From Basidiobolus meristosporus CBS 931.73 (taxonomy: Eukaryota > Basidiobolomycota > Basidiobolomycetes > Basidiobolales > Basidiobolaceae): 64,000 nucleotides of DNA. Shown in pieces: positions 11,063 to 23,432 of the stretch (positions within the stretch are counted from its first letter, which is position 1; each line of letters starts with the position of its first letter). Where the stretch lies: positions 1 through 64,000 of the forward strand of contig MCFE01000061.1 of the NCBI GenBank assembly GCA_002104905.1, read 5' to 3'. Both the position numbers and the translations under genes were made by a program. The notes below the pieces were generated by a model. The model saw nothing but the letters and a program-made list of their open reading frames with translations, did no database searches and was not told the origin of the DNA.

Positions 11063-13680
11063 ATGGTTAACTTCACCATCGGTACGTTGGCATGCTCTTT
11101 CTTTGGAAACGAGCGCCTTCTCCAATTCATCCTTGAACTTTCCATTAACTGCCTATGTAATTGTTTTTAGATCAAATTCGTGGTCTTATGGACAAGATTA
11201 CGAACATTCGTAACATGTCTGTCATTGCCCACGTCGACCACGGTAAATCCACCCTTACCGACTCTCTCGTCTCCAAGGCTGGTATTATCTCTTCTGCCAG
11301 AGCCGGGGAGACTCGCTTCACTGACACTCGTCAGGATGAACAGGATCGTTGTATTACCATCAAATCTACCGCGATCTCCATGTTCTTTGAGCTTCCTAAG
11401 GATGATATCGGTGATGTCAAGCAGAAGACTGATGGCAATGAGTTCTTGATCAACTTGATTGATTCGCCTGGCCACGTCGATTTCTCTTCGGAGGTTACTG
11501 CTGCACTTCGTGTTACTGATGGTGCTTTGGTTGTCGTGGACTGTGTTTCTGGAGTCTCTGTGCAGACAGAGACTGTCTTGCGTCAGGCACTTACTGAGCG
11601 TATCAAACCAGTAATTATCATCAACAAAGTTGATCGTGCTTTGTTGGAATTGCAGTTGAGCAAGGAGGATTTGTACACCTCTTTCCTTCGTACCATTGAG
11701 TCAGTTAACGTGATTATTTCCACGTACTTCGATCCCGTTCTTGGTGACGTGCAAGTTAACCCGGAGCGTGGTACTGTCGCCTTCGGGTCCGGCCTTCATG
11801 GTTGGGGCTTTACCTTGAGACAATTTGCCCAACGGTATGCCAAGAAGTTTGGTGTTGATAAGGATAAGATGATGACCAAGCTTTGGGGAGAGAATTTCTT
11901 CAACCCTGCTACTCGTAAGTGGACCAGCAAGAGTACTGATGCTGATGGCAAGCCTCTTGAACGTGCTTTCTGCATGTTTGTGTTGGACCCAATCTTCAAG
12001 CTCTTTGATTCCATCATGAACTTCAAGAAGGAGCAGACCGCCACCATGTTGGAGAAGTTGGAGGTCCCCCTCAAGACTGATGAGAAGGATCTGGAAGGAA
12101 AAGCCTTGTTAAAGGTCGTCATGCGCAAGTTTTTGCCTGCTGCTGATGCTTTATTAGAGATGATAGTCATTCACTTGCCATCTCCTGTCACCGCACAAAG
12201 ATACAGAGCAGAGTTCCTTTATGAAGGTCCTCAAGATGATCCATGTGCTGAGGGTATCCGTAACTGTGACCCTAAGGGTCCTCTGATGTTGTACGTATCC
12301 AAGATGGTACCTACTTCTGACAAGGGTCGTTTCTATGCTTTCGGACGTGTCTTCTCGGGTACTGTTCGTTCTGGTTTGAAAGTACGTATCCAAGGTCCAA
12401 ATTACCAACCTGGTAAGAAGGAAGACTTGTTCGTGAAGAACATCCAACGTACTATTCTCATGATGGGCCGTTATGTTGAGCCTATTGAGGATTGTCCCGC
12501 CGGTAACATCGTTGGTCTCGTCGGTGTCGATCAATTCCTCCTCAAGTCTGGAACCATCACCACTGATGAGAATGCTCACAACCTGAAGGTTATGAAATTC
12601 TCTGTATCTCCTGTCGTTCAGGTCGCAGTTGAAGTTAAGAACGCCAACGATCTACCAAAACTTGTCGAAGGTTTGAAGCGTCTCTCCAAATCTGACCCCT
12701 GTGTCCAGTGCTACACTTCCGATTCTGGTGAGCATATTGTCGCCGGAGCTGGTGAGTTGCATTTGGAGATTTGTTTGAAGGATCTTGAGGAAGATCACGC
12801 CCAAGTCCCCATCAAGACTGGTGACCCAGTGGTCCCATACAAGGAAACCATTCAAACGGAGTCCAGCATCACTGCTTTATCCAAGTCTCCCAACAAGCAT
12901 AATCGTATTTTCATGAAGGCCTTCCCATTGCAGGAGGAGCTTTCTCATGACATCGAGGAAGGCAAGGTCGCCCCACGTGATGATTTCAAGGTTCGTGCCC
13001 GTATCCTGGCCGAGGAGTACGGATGGGATGTCACAGACGCAAGAAAGATCTGGTGTTTTGGTCCTGATACGACTGGCCCTAACCTTTTGGTTGATGTGAC
13101 CAAGGGAGTTCAGTACCTCAATGAAATTAAGGATTCTTGCGTTGCTGCGTTCCAATGGGCCACCAAGGAAGGGGTTTGTGCGGAAGAGCAAATGCGTGGT
13201 TGCCGATTCAATATTATGGATGTGGTCCTTCATGCTGATGCTATTCATCGTGGTGGTGGACAGATCATTCCCACCTGTCGTCGTGTCATTTACGCCTCCG
13301 CCTTGGTTGCTGAGCCTGGTCTTTACGAGCCTGTTTACCTTGTTGAGATTCAATGCCCCGATTCGGCCATGGGAGGAATTTATGGTGTATTGAATAGACG
13401 CCGTGGTCACGTTATTTCTGAGGAACAACGCCCAGGAACACCGCTTTACAACGTCAAGGCTTATCTTCCAGTTAACGAATCCTTCGGCTTTACCGCTGAT
13501 CTTCGCTCGAATACTGGTGGTCAAGCATTCCCTCAATGTGTGTTCGATCACTGGCAACTAATGAACGGGTCCCCACTTGAGCCCAGCTCGAAGGTCGCCG
13601 AAATTGTTAAAACCATCCGAAAGAGAAAGGGACTCAGCGAAGAGATCCCTCCCCTTGATCGTTTCTTGGACAAATTATAA
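11063..13680 (+). CDS. EFT1: Translation elongation factor 2 (eEF2)
   Basis: Two exons, 11063-11081 and 11171-13680; the tiny first exon encodes only MVNFTI plus one base, and the intron is 89 nt. The protein is 842 residues, exactly the yeast eEF2 length. It is the GTPase that translocates tRNA and mRNA on the ribosome. The G1 loop AHVDHGKST is at 26-34, the eEF2-kinase type threonine is at T57 (RFTDT), and the diphthamide target is H699 in the block [18 protein letters not shown]. Yeast has Met where this protein has Cys in that block. The C-terminus ends LDRFLDKL, as in yeast. The start is fixed by the splice junction, which regenerates the Asp codon of [10 protein letters not shown]. It is highly expressed by codon choice. 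Confidence 0.98.
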
Positions 13681-14138
13681 ATCTGCTGCCCTGTAATATG
13701 CTTTGGAGAGGCGAACTTGAAAATGCTTGATTAATTTCTGTCGTACCATCTTACACGCATTTTCAACTGTACATGCGTTCATGAATCCAGTACCTTAACA
13801 ACAAATCTATTGCATCGTTAGTTACTGAATAAATCCTGAAACTTCAAGCCTGAACTCGGTTTCCTGGAATTTAGTAGGCAAGAGGTAAATGGGGAAGTCG
13901 GTCCAGAGCCTCTGTGTGGAAAATCCTAGAATTGTTTGTCGATATGTGTAGACCACATGCTTCCTTTGTAGATCAGTATAGTATTAACGCGAGGTTGTTA
14001 CGAAAATGGTGGTTTCATAGCTGTACATACTAGATGGTGAAAAGACGTGCATACTTGCACATAGAAAATCTCTAGTCATGCACTAATGCTACACTACTTC
14101 TCACAACAGTGGAAGATATAAAGTGCACACCCGATTAG
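13681..14138. other. EF2 3' flank and CAP gene upstream region
   Basis: Contains an AATAAA at 13828-13833, 148 nt after the EF2 stop, as a likely poly(A) signal. No gene is seen. The distal end holds the promoter of the left CAP gene, including ATATAAAG at 14116-14123. Confidence 0.5.
14116..14123 (+). promoter_or_regulatory. TATA box of left CAP gene
   Basis: ATATAAAG lies about 92 nt before the left CAP start codon. The same TATAAAGTGC string occurs, reverse complemented, at the matching distance from the right CAP gene (about 16497-16506), even though the flanking bases there have diverged between the two arms. Confidence 0.55.
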
Positions 14139-15079
14139 CAAGATCTCACACCTTCAGCCTTAGGTATTCCCCATTACACATCGTCCCTCCGCAAAGCCTC
14201 ACCTTGCCACAAACATGCTGTCCAAGTCTTTGATCACCCTCTCGGCCGCTACCTTGATGCTCTTCACGGGTGCTCAGGCTTTCTCTCCTCAACGACTCAT
14301 CTGCCTGGTCAACACCGAAAGACAGAACCAAGGGCTACGACCATTGGTGCTCAGCAGGTAGGCCTCTCGCTATTTGTGATGAGGAGCAGTGGCAATCAAT
14401 CAGTCACCCAAGAGCCCGGCTAACCCAATCCCCTCTGAAAGCGAGCTGAACGATGTTTGCTATCGTCACTCGATCATGCAGGCCCAGTACAACCGGATGA
14501 CCCACGACAGGTACGATCACTCGCCCATGGACAAGGCAATCAACGAGCATGGGTTGAAGTGGCTCCAGTATGGGGAGAATGTGGCCCGTGGGCAACAGAC
14601 CGAGGAGGTCGTGATGAATGTCTGGATGCACTCAGCACGTAAGTAGCCTTCGTTGTATATCACCACACTCCATTCGCCGAAAGCGCACCCTAACCAACTC
14701 CCATTCTCTTCTCACCACCCCACACCACCCCACACCATTGCCACCACAAACACTTCAGCACACCGTCGCAACATCCTCAATCCCACCTTCACCCACATGG
14801 GTGCAGCCCTGGCTCAACCCGGAAACTACTGGACCCAAGGGTTCGCCACCCTCCCCGGCACATGGAATGCACCCGTCTGCCCTTAGTAGACTCGCCCAGG
14901 CCATCCTCACCCAACCCGACGAGCCCAAAGCTCAATGCCCATTCCCAATCAGTATATCCCCACTCAAATAGGTGGACAGTATCGTTATAGAACTCGGTTG
15001 TTAGGCCAAGCAACGAGGTTTTAGGCTCTTTGCAAGCCCCAAATCACAATAAAATTTGATGAGATTTCAGCAATGATAT
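14139..15079 (+). repeat. Left arm of large inverted repeat
   Basis: The arm pairs with 15544-16484 (position x pairs with 30623 minus x). Matching frames, including both introns and both UTRs, are the same length and give identical translations. Single mismatches appear only near the ends (for example 15073 against 15550, and two in the outer 20 bases), then identity decays. The spacer is 464 bp. Confidence 0.95.
14215..14886 (+). CDS. Secreted CAP/PR-1 domain protein, left copy
   Basis: Three exons, 14215-14357, 14415-14638 and 14759-14886 (164 aa). A signal peptide runs to about A22 (SAATLMLFTGAQA). The CAP domain shows LICLVNTERQNQGLRPL, the CAP histidine in YRHS, the tripeptide core WLQYGENVA (CAP signature usually GENLA) and the HRRNIL block, ending in a short C-terminal region with WNAPVCP. 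Fungal CAP proteins (Pry family) bind sterols or fatty acids outside the cell, and some act as effectors; no substrate can be read here. The intron 1 acceptor is chosen at 14414 because it keeps the frame open and in phase. Only three cysteines are visible in the mature part. An identical convergent copy lies in the right arm. Confidence 0.85.
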
Positions 15080-15543
15080 GATGTGTCATTTGTTGCTCTA
15101 CTTCAATATTTTAATATCGTCATCTTTCTTAGTCTTGTTATTGTGTTATACAAGGTCAACGAGACATCCGATTGAACACAATGCCCATATTAGGTAACAG
15201 TTGACCTTTAATTTTAGAGTTCATGCGATTAACTTTTATCATGTTTCATAATTCTCCAAGTTGCTTGCCACAATGTTGATATACTCCCCAGTAGCTTCAT
15301 AACATCGCAGCACCCCCACAGTCTTTTGATTCTCTACGCATAGCGCTCCACAAAGAATTCGATACGTAATTCAATCTAGCAGGAAATCTGAATCCACAAA
15401 TATGCTAGTAATGGGTTACGCCGCTAAAGACAAAGTAGCCTTTAATGAGCAAGTCCTCATGTTCTTGTTTGCCACCCCTTAAACTGAATATGGTAAGATA
15501 ATCTAACTCCCTCTGTAGAAGGTCATGTGTATGACAATTGGAA
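15080..15543. other. Spacer between inverted CAP arms
   Basis: 464 bp of AT-rich unique sequence with no open frame of note. It separates the 3' ends of the two convergent CAP genes, so it must hold both terminators. No transposon signature is seen. Confidence 0.6.
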
Positions 15544-16484
15544 ATATCACTGCTGAAATCTCATCAAATTTTATTGTGATTTGGGGCTTGCAAAGAGCCT
15601 AAAACCTCGTTGCTTGGCCTAACAACCGAGTTCTATAACGATACTGTCCACCTATTTGAGTGGGGATATACTGATTGGGAATGGGCATTGAGCTTTGGGC
15701 TCGTCGGGTTGGGTGAGGATGGCCTGGGCGAGTCTACTAAGGGCAGACGGGTGCATTCCATGTGCCGGGGAGGGTGGCGAACCCTTGGGTCCAGTAGTTT
15801 CCGGGTTGAGCCAGGGCTGCACCCATGTGGGTGAAGGTGGGATTGAGGATGTTGCGACGGTGTGCTGAAGTGTTTGTGGTGGCAATGGTGTGGGGTGGTG
15901 TGGGGTGGTGAGAAGAGAATGGGAGTTGGTTAGGGTGCGCTTTCGGCGAATGGAGTGTGGTGATATACAACGAAGGCTACTTACGTGCTGAGTGCATCCA
16001 GACATTCATCACGACCTCCTCGGTCTGTTGCCCACGGGCCACATTCTCCCCATACTGGAGCCACTTCAACCCATGCTCGTTGATTGCCTTGTCCATGGGC
16101 GAGTGATCGTACCTGTCGTGGGTCATCCGGTTGTACTGGGCCTGCATGATCGAGTGACGATAGCAAACATCGTTCAGCTCGCTTTCAGAGGGGATTGGGT
16201 TAGCCGGGCTCTTGGGTGACTGATTGATTGCCACTGCTCCTCATCACAAATAGCGAGAGGCCTACCTGCTGAGCACCAATGGTCGTAGCCCTTGGTTCTG
16301 TCTTTCGGTGTTGACCAGGCAGATGAGTCGTTGAGGAGAGAAAGCCTGAGCACCCGTGAAGAGCATCAAGGTAGCGGCCGAGAGGGTGATCAAAGACTTG
16401 GACAGCATGTTTGTGGCAAGGTGAGGCTTTGCGGAGGGACGATGTGTAATGGGGAATACCTGAGGTTGAAGGTGTGAGATCTCG
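15544..16484 (-). repeat. Right arm of large inverted repeat
   Basis: Reverse complement of 14139-15079, with identity at or near 100 percent through the gene and both introns. Outside 16484 similarity drops to scattered blocks, one of which is the TATA box. Confidence 0.95.
15737..16408 (-). CDS. Secreted CAP/PR-1 domain protein, right copy
   Basis: Exons on the minus strand: 16408-16266, 16208-15985, 15864-15737. The predicted 164-residue protein is identical to the left copy: signal peptide, YRHS, GENVA and HRRNIL motifs. The promoter flank differs beyond about 75 nt upstream of the ATG, though a TATAAA is kept. The two genes converge tail to tail across a 464-bp spacer, so read-through transcripts could form long double-stranded RNA; that is inference. 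Identical paralogs suggest a very recent duplication or ongoing gene conversion. An assembly artefact is less likely because the arm ends carry real mismatches and the outer flanks are unrelated. Confidence 0.85.
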
Positions 16485-17050
16485 CTAACCAGGAAAGCAC
16501 TTTATATTGTCTACAATTTACGTAAATAATGTGAACAAGAATGTGTTTTCGAAGCTTATACTCAGCATGTAGATCAACATTTGTGCATCCTATGACACAC
16601 CGTCATATTGGAATATATACATTATTTGTAAGCATGACAATACAAATCAGTGATATACAGAGCTCTACCACCCTTGAACCTTTGCTTGCACGTGCTTCCA
16701 TTTCTAACATTCATCAAGACGTAATTCAAGTTTTGATCTTGATCATATTGACTGGCAGATCCAACATCCACTAGATAGCACATCTGCTGTAAACTAACGA
16801 ATCGAAACACGCGGTAGCCTCCTGGGTTTCCAAAGATCTGGCATCACATGTAACAGGTTAGCATTAAAATCGATTTTGATAAACTGCCAATCTAGGAGTT
16901 TTCTAAAACATCAATAGCATGTCCAAAAGAATGCATTTAGGATGATGAATATTTATTTTCTATTCCTTGGATGATTGGATATCTGAGTGCAAACGTGAAC
17001 AGGATCCGATAATTATTTAGTGGGGGCAGAGGAACACAGTGACACTGCCA
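16485..17050. other. No recognisable gene
   Basis: AT-rich intergenic DNA between the right CAP promoter and the 3' end of TMEM223. No open frame with recognisable motifs. Confidence 0.5.
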
Positions 17051-18117
17051 TTATTTCTTTTCTTTGGCTTTACCATTAGCACCCAATCCAGGCTTATGAA
17101 ACAGCCCATCGAAAGTCTTCGGATGATCAAACTTTCCACGATGCTCCAAAACATATGCAAGACGCTTGCCCAGCACACGAAGATAATAATTCGAGTTATC
17201 CCCTAACCCATGCTCCCCTATGATCGACACATTTAGTCAAAACGAAGGAAACAAGACCAGAGCTGTTCTTACGAACCTTTGCCTGTGTACAATGGTTTGC
17301 GGGCGTAGATTTGACTCAAGGGATAAGTCTCTTGCTTATACCCGAAGATTCGAGGTGTGGTTAAGCGCATGGCCCTAGAATCTAAGAGCGTTGCTTTGAC
17401 AACGAATCTGAACAGAAACAAAGAATAAGCTAAAGTAAAGCATTAATCCACAGAGACAGAGAATTATACCGAGTGGAATAGAGGAAGAACAATCCGCCAA
17501 CTACAGTTCCCAGGCCTACTAAACCCGCTGCTGCTGCGCCACGTACTGCTGTAGGTGCAAGCTCATACTCCTCACTATCTCTGAAAATCAATCCATATCT
17601 TAGTGAATGTTAAGCAAATGAAGAATATTGGAAGCAATTACTCCTTCTTCACTCGCATATACGTCCAAGCTAAGTAGCCTATATTCCCCCTAGATAATGG
17701 TTCAGCTGGACTTTGCTTTACAAGGATTTACCAAAGAGACCCGATTTACCAAAAAATGACCTGCATGGCAGCTCCAGCATATAACATTCTGACAAATGTA
17801 GTGGATTCTGGGTGATTGAATATGACAACTTCTCTTCCCTGCCACCATTTAGGTACACCTTTGAGTGGGGGCAACTTGGACACTTGAACAACATTACGGG
17901 TTTGCAAATGGACTACGAAAGGGACAATTAATTTTCCGTACAGTATGGCAACGGGTTCTCTATGGACATACTCAACCCATTCAAAGGGCGTAAACCTAGG
18001 TTGCCTCTGAGGAATGTCTTCAACATATTTGACCAAAAATGCTAGAAAGGCAACTGTGCAGTTGGACGCGATGTGGAAAAGTCCCTCCAGGTGGTTGAGG
18101 ATTCTGGATGAAACCAC
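17051..18117 (-). CDS. TMEM223-like mitochondrial inner membrane protein
   Basis: Five exons: 18117-17750, 17689-17642, 17580-17470, 17407-17277, 17217-17051 (275 codons, 274 aa). An N-terminal mitochondrial-type segment is followed by GREVVIFNHPESTTFVRML and a first membrane segment (YAGAAMQVIFWGNIGYLAW). A second membrane segment is GLVGLGTVVGGLFFLYS. Then come a strand-rich region (MRLTTPRIFG) and the family end VLGKRLAYVLEHRGKFDHPKTFDGLF, which aligns with the human TMEM223 text KGRRFYFLLDKTGHF. Human TMEM223 is an inner membrane protein linked to COX1 translation and complex IV assembly; that role here is inferred. Intron 4 uses a GTTCGT donor, required by phase. It is divergent from lipin. 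The identity rests on moderate similarity. Confidence 0.72.
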
Positions 18118-18620
18118 AAATTTTTTCGAGGTTAAATCGAATTTAGTGGTTTTCCTGAAATCCCCCTAATTTAGTCAAATGATTGCCGGATCATTCTTCA
18201 GTAATATTAAATCAAATCTGTCAATTCGCCCATGCCATCGATTGATTCGTTTGCTATTTTAAGTGTTCTGGAGTGCATCATACTGGGATTCCATACCCGC
18301 TGTGTTACTGCTAGGCTGATTGTGGTGTTGGATTTGTAGAGTACATCAGGCGGACGCTAGAGTAGAAGCGGTTGATAGATGATGACATATCAAGTGGAAA
18401 AGCAATGTCACAACAGAGTAGGAAAGCGCGATTGTATAGGCTATTCACTAACTGGATGTTGGGGTGTGGGACTGGCACTTCCATGTGAAAGTTAGTGCTT
18501 GATAGGTTCCTTCTGGTAAACCAGCTTGTGTAACAATTCGAGGGATATCACGTGATTAGAGAATAGTACAAAGTCAACTATGACTTCCTGGGTTTATCGA
18601 CGTTACCAACAATATAGAAA
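18118..18620. promoter_or_regulatory. Divergent promoter region, TMEM223 / lipin
   Basis: 503 bp between two outward-facing start codons. No open frame; both promoters must lie here. No single motif is distinctive enough to name. Confidence 0.45.
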
Positions 18621-21600
18621 ATGCAGTACGTGGGCAGAGTTTTAAATACTGTGACGGAGTTTTACAAGGAAATCAATCCGTCTACACTATCCGGAGCCAT
18701 CGACATCGTTGTCACTGAACAGCCCGATGGTGAGCTAGCTTGTTCACCCTTCCACGTTCGTTTCGGAAAACTTCAACTTCTGAGACCGCAAGATAAAAAG
18801 GTTTGAAGTCGTATTCAACTCATTGCTCCAGTTTTTCTGGCTACTTTTGGCTGTTGTTTCTACTCAAGAGATATTCATGTAAGATGTGGTTGTAGGTTGA
18901 GGTCTCAGTGAATGGGAAAATCATAAACTTCCCTATGAAAGTCGGTGATGCTGGTGAAGCTTTCTTCGTATTCGAAACAGAGGTGAATGGTTCATACTTC
19001 TTTATGGTTAGAGCATGAGTTTTACCTTCGTAATGTCCGTATTAGGATCCTGTTCCAGATGAATACAGTACTTCACCGCTAGTCGAAGCTATCGAAGGAG
19101 ATGAGGTAGTTTAGCATAGCCAAACACTCTAGAAGCGTTTCTGAACTGATGATGCTTTGTTAGGAACCCGAGTTTCTGGATATTGGACCTTCTACAGATC
19201 CTATCGCTGAAGACAACGGTACAATATTTGCGCATTGCTGCTTTCCTAATTGTTTTAGGTTATTTACCAGCTGTTCTCCATAGATACCGGATACGTGAGT
19301 GCCCATAGCGGACATGGTTCAGGTAAGGTTTTTGTTCCCTGTTTAGCAGGTGAATTTACTAAGCTTGCTCGGGTTAGATTTTGGCGAGGACGATAAATCT
19401 TCAAACTTGACCGCGCCACCAAGCCATGCGGCTGTCTCCTCGCCCGGATCATTGCTATTCGGAAATGGAAAGCCGGCTAAAGGTCAGAACAATTCTATTA
19501 TTAGCTCCAGTCTGGAAGAAAGATTCAGCAACACTGCTGTAAAAAGAATTCAAACTGACACGGAAATGAACTTGATTGCTCACACCGTTGAAACACTAAT
19601 AGAAGGCAAAACAGACGAAGCGGATCATCCTATTGTCAAAAATGAAGCGCATGGTAAGTGTGCCGATTGATCATTTTTGATTGGAAACGCACGTTCATTG
19701 AACTTTATCACTTCCAAAGACCATATCATTTTGGACACTGCTGGGTACAAGGCAGAAGATATGAAGAACATCCAGGAAGCCCTCCATAGCATGCCCTCCT
19801 TTGAGCAGCTCATGAAAGAGGCCGATGAGATGGAGCAAGCTGGCGAACCTGTTGAGCGAGAAATCAGTCAAGGCGAGCGCCCCAAGCCAGAGCGTATCAA
19901 TACAGGGAATGAGCCCGAAGAAATCCAAAGAAGATCCATCGTAAGCAACCAACCTTTCCGAAGTGTTGAAGAAATCGACAGAGACCGTGAAAAGGAACAG
20001 GCCGAAGAACTAGCTGTAAGGCGGGAATGCGAGCTGGGTCAGCAACAGGATATACTAAGCACCCCTACTAAATTGGCACATAGCAAGCAAGATGAATACA
20101 GCTCTGGTTTGCAACTTCATACTCCATTTTACAATGAAGTGGTTCTCACATTCATTGTCTAGAATCCCATGGACCTTTCTCTGATACAGAACTTGACTGC
20201 CCAGTGCACACCAATAAGACGTAAGTGGGCCATTTACTGAAGTTGAAGAGACCAAGGATGTAACGTTTCACCTAGACCAAGGAGGGATTCTGTTCGTCAA
20301 ACTCCGTTGAGTGATACTGAGCTTGATGTAAGTTGTCTGGGCGAAGAAAATATCCGGTCATTCGATCTCTAAATCAATGCTGGTTCTACATAGTACGAGT
20401 TTACGGAATCGTCTGGCGTCAACGCTTCTAACGAGTGGAGTTGGGGCTGGGAGGATCCCAAGCACGCCGAAAAAATCAGCGTGACCGATGCTGAGTTGAC
20501 CAGAAATAGCGCTCAGGAGGAGCAAGTTGGAATTGAGATTGAGGGGCAGCTGTACTCTCTTGAAATGTCATTATGCGGTGGCTACGAGGACTTTGGAAGA
20601 GATGAGGTAATCTCCATGCTAAGCTTCGAGATTTCAGCCATACCTTTTCATAACACATGATATTCCAACAGACGGGCAACCTAGTGCTATTCCACGACCA
20701 CATGGTTAGCTTTAAAGAGTTCTCCGAGAACCCGTCGATTGTCATTGACCCCAAGATGGTCTTCCGCTACGAGCATCGGTATGAGCATTCCACGTGCTGA
20801 TATCATTATGTACACTATTATTCTAACCAAGTTTCGTGCTAGCTATTACACTTGGCCAGCGATCGCTCCGTTGTTTATCTCACTTGTGGTTTTCCGACAG
20901 CCACTATCTGAGGAAGTGTTCAAACAGCATTTGGAGACCGTTGCTGGATTCGTATCGCCAAAGATGACCGCAAGCAAGGGTGCATCAGGTGCTACTGCCA
21001 GTGTCAAGAGAAGATACAGCTTTGCAGGCAGCATTCGCAACTGGTGGTCACGTTCTAGCCCCGAACCTACTAGTGACGATGATGATGATATGAAGGTCAC
21101 GCTTCCTGAAAAAGCCAAGGTAAAATTCTATCGCCGCCATCCAGATAAACACGGCGCATTAACTTCATTTCTAGACTTTCCCTGAGCCCGATACCTCCGC
21201 TCAGTTGGAGTCCGTTGTGACTCCACAAAAGAGATATGCCAAAACTCTAAGATTGACCTCAGAGCAGCTGGTATGTTGCCAGAATCTCTTCAGCCAGTGT
21301 GCTCGTGGACACACACTAATTGTTTTATTAGAAATCCCTCAACTTGGGATTCGGTGTGAATACCATCACCTTCTCTGTCTCAACGGGGCCACAGAGCAGA
21401 GCCTCATGTTCGTCAAGAATCTTCTTCTGGAAGTACGACACCAAGATTGTCATCTCAGATATCGACGGAACAATCACCAAGTAAGATAGGCTAACTTGAA
21501 GGGCCATCGAAAACCTGTGCTCATTCGTTTGCTAGATCTGATGCGTTAGGCCATCTGTTCACAATGGTTGGCAAAGATTGGACCCACAATGGAGTCGCGA

Positions 21601-22687
21601 AACTATACACGGATATTTCCAAGAATGGCTTCCAATTCTTGTATTTAACATCCAGAGCCATTGGGCAGGTAACGATATCAGAAATTATCCACCATCATAT
21701 AGGATCACATTGACCTAACCGTCTCACGCGTGCATATAGGCGGATACTACCAGGGATTATCTACGAAAGGTGGAGCAGGGGCCCTACCAACTACCCGAAG
21801 GCCCTGTCATCATGTCACCCGATAGATTGTTCACATCGCTGCATCGGTAAGTGTTGTAGTAAGAGAATATCTTCAGAAGGTGGTATCGGCTTACCTGTTT
21901 CAACGTCGTTCTCAAGGGAGGTCATTATGAGACAACCCCAAATCTTCAAAATGGCCTGTCTCCGCGATATCAAGCAACTTTTTGGGGAGCATAATCCTTT
22001 CTATGCTGGATTCGGAAATAGAATCACCGTAGGTTTTCCCATGCCAAGCTTCAAACCCCATGGTCTCTAACAGAAAGGCCTTTGTAGGACGCATTGTCGT
22101 ACAGAAGTGTAGATGTCCCGGTCTCCAGGATTTTCACCATCGAGTACTCCGGCGATCTCAAACTTGAACTTCTTGCTGGCTACAGATCATCGTTAGTACA
22201 ACCCCGATGGTGCTTCCAAATCCCAGCAATCATTAACATTTCCCTAAAACCCCGTAGGTACATCAAGCTCAACGATCTGGTGGACCAGATTTTCCCCCCT
22301 CAAACAACCGCTTTGGAGGCCGAGTATAATGACTGGAATTACTGGAAATCCGACTTGCCAGACATTGACATTCCAGAGCTGGATGAGCCTGCACCGCCTG
22401 CCTCTGAGCCACTTAAGCCGGAAAACAAGCGACTGGGTATGCTGCGAAGCCTGACCCGTATAGCCTCCCGCAGCACACTCTCACTGTACTCGAACAAATC
22501 GGACGAGGAGTACGAGAAGATGACCGATGCCGATGCTGACCTAGAGCACCACGAAGATGAAGAGGCGGATAATGAGGAAGAGCCCGATGTGGGAGCTGAT
22601 TTGATGCCCTCCGAAGAGAATTCTGAGAACGAGGATGCCGCCGATGACATGGTGGCATCCATTGATTTCAATGAATATCCCTACTAG
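18621..22687 (+). CDS. PAH1: Lipin / phosphatidate phosphatase (Pah1)
   Basis: Nineteen exons: 18621-18800, 18896-18982, 19046-19105, 19164-19218, 19284-19322, 19378-19653, 19720-20106, 20163-20220, 20276-20327, 20394-20606, 20672-20778, 20843-21119, 21175-21270, 21332-21480, 21536-21668, 21740-21846, 21917-22028, 22088-22191, 22258-22687. They sum to 974 codons (973 aa), longer than yeast Pah1. This Mg-dependent enzyme makes diacylglycerol from phosphatidate for storage lipid and sets nuclear membrane phospholipid supply. The N-LIP domain starts [21 protein letters not shown] long low-complexity middle follows. The HAD catalytic motif DIDGT is at 672-676, and the LNS2 part ([38 protein letters not shown]) continues to about 830. 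The acidic C-terminal tail matches the tail used by the Nem1-Spo7 phosphatase in yeast. Intron 7, with a GTTTGC donor, is the weakest call. Confidence 0.95.
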
Positions 22688-22702
22688 ATATCAAGCAATA
22701 GT

Positions 22703-22727
22703 CACCACCACCACCACCACCACCACC
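22703..22727 (+). repeat. CAC trinucleotide microsatellite
   Basis: About eight uninterrupted CAC units followed by C-rich sequence, just after the lipin stop codon and so probably in its 3' UTR. Confidence 0.8.
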
Positions 22728-23432
22728 CCACCCCCAACATAATCAAGAGACGAATGTACCAACCATCTTTCCACCTCCCCTTCACCAACATCCAGCCTAG
22801 GTATTCATTTTGCACCGAACCGGACTGGTCTTCCACCATCAACATTTCAACCGGCACGGATTGGGTCCTCCCCAATCAATCATGTCCCTCACCCCTCCTA
22901 GCTCAATCTCGTAAGTTTCAAGTCAGTCCGGGCTCTTTCCCCTCAACATGGTTTCCATACTCCTCGCTCGAAATTTTTTGTCCCTGCAACGCTTCGGTAC
23001 GCCCGGTCCATTCTCCCACCGCCGCCACCCGGTCTTGGGCGACTTCGAGATGGTGAATAAATAGAATACTGTGAAGTAATTCAACGAGAGCAAGCAGAAT
23101 GCATCGATCAACGGGTCGGGGCGGTCAATTGAATCCCTATTTTATATGGTATATACAATAGTGTAACGAAGTTCAACTGACATCAAATACGAGTCGGGCT
23201 GGGCGATATGTGCAATATCACTACAGCGTGGGTGTGGAAAGGGAAGGGGAGGGGAGAGGGTAAGCTAAGGAAGAACAAATAATCAGAGCAACTGAAGCTC
23301 AGTGCATGTGACTAGCCAATTGAATTGCCTAGTTTGCTACAAAATTACCAACCACGATCTGTGGTCAAACAATGTCAGGGAAAGTGGGGTACTATTCAGA
23401 TGGTGGTGGAGATTGTATGCAATGAGCTTCAT

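Noticed and set aside
11167-13557. Long open frames on the strand opposite EF2 (up to 226 codons) and in other frames
   Set aside because: They are shadows of a highly biased, conserved coding sequence and have no independent motifs.
14139-16484. Inverted repeat taken as a DNA transposon with long terminal repeats
   Set aside because: The arms hold a complete host-type spliced gene, there is no transposase in the spacer, and no target duplication is visible at the outer ends.
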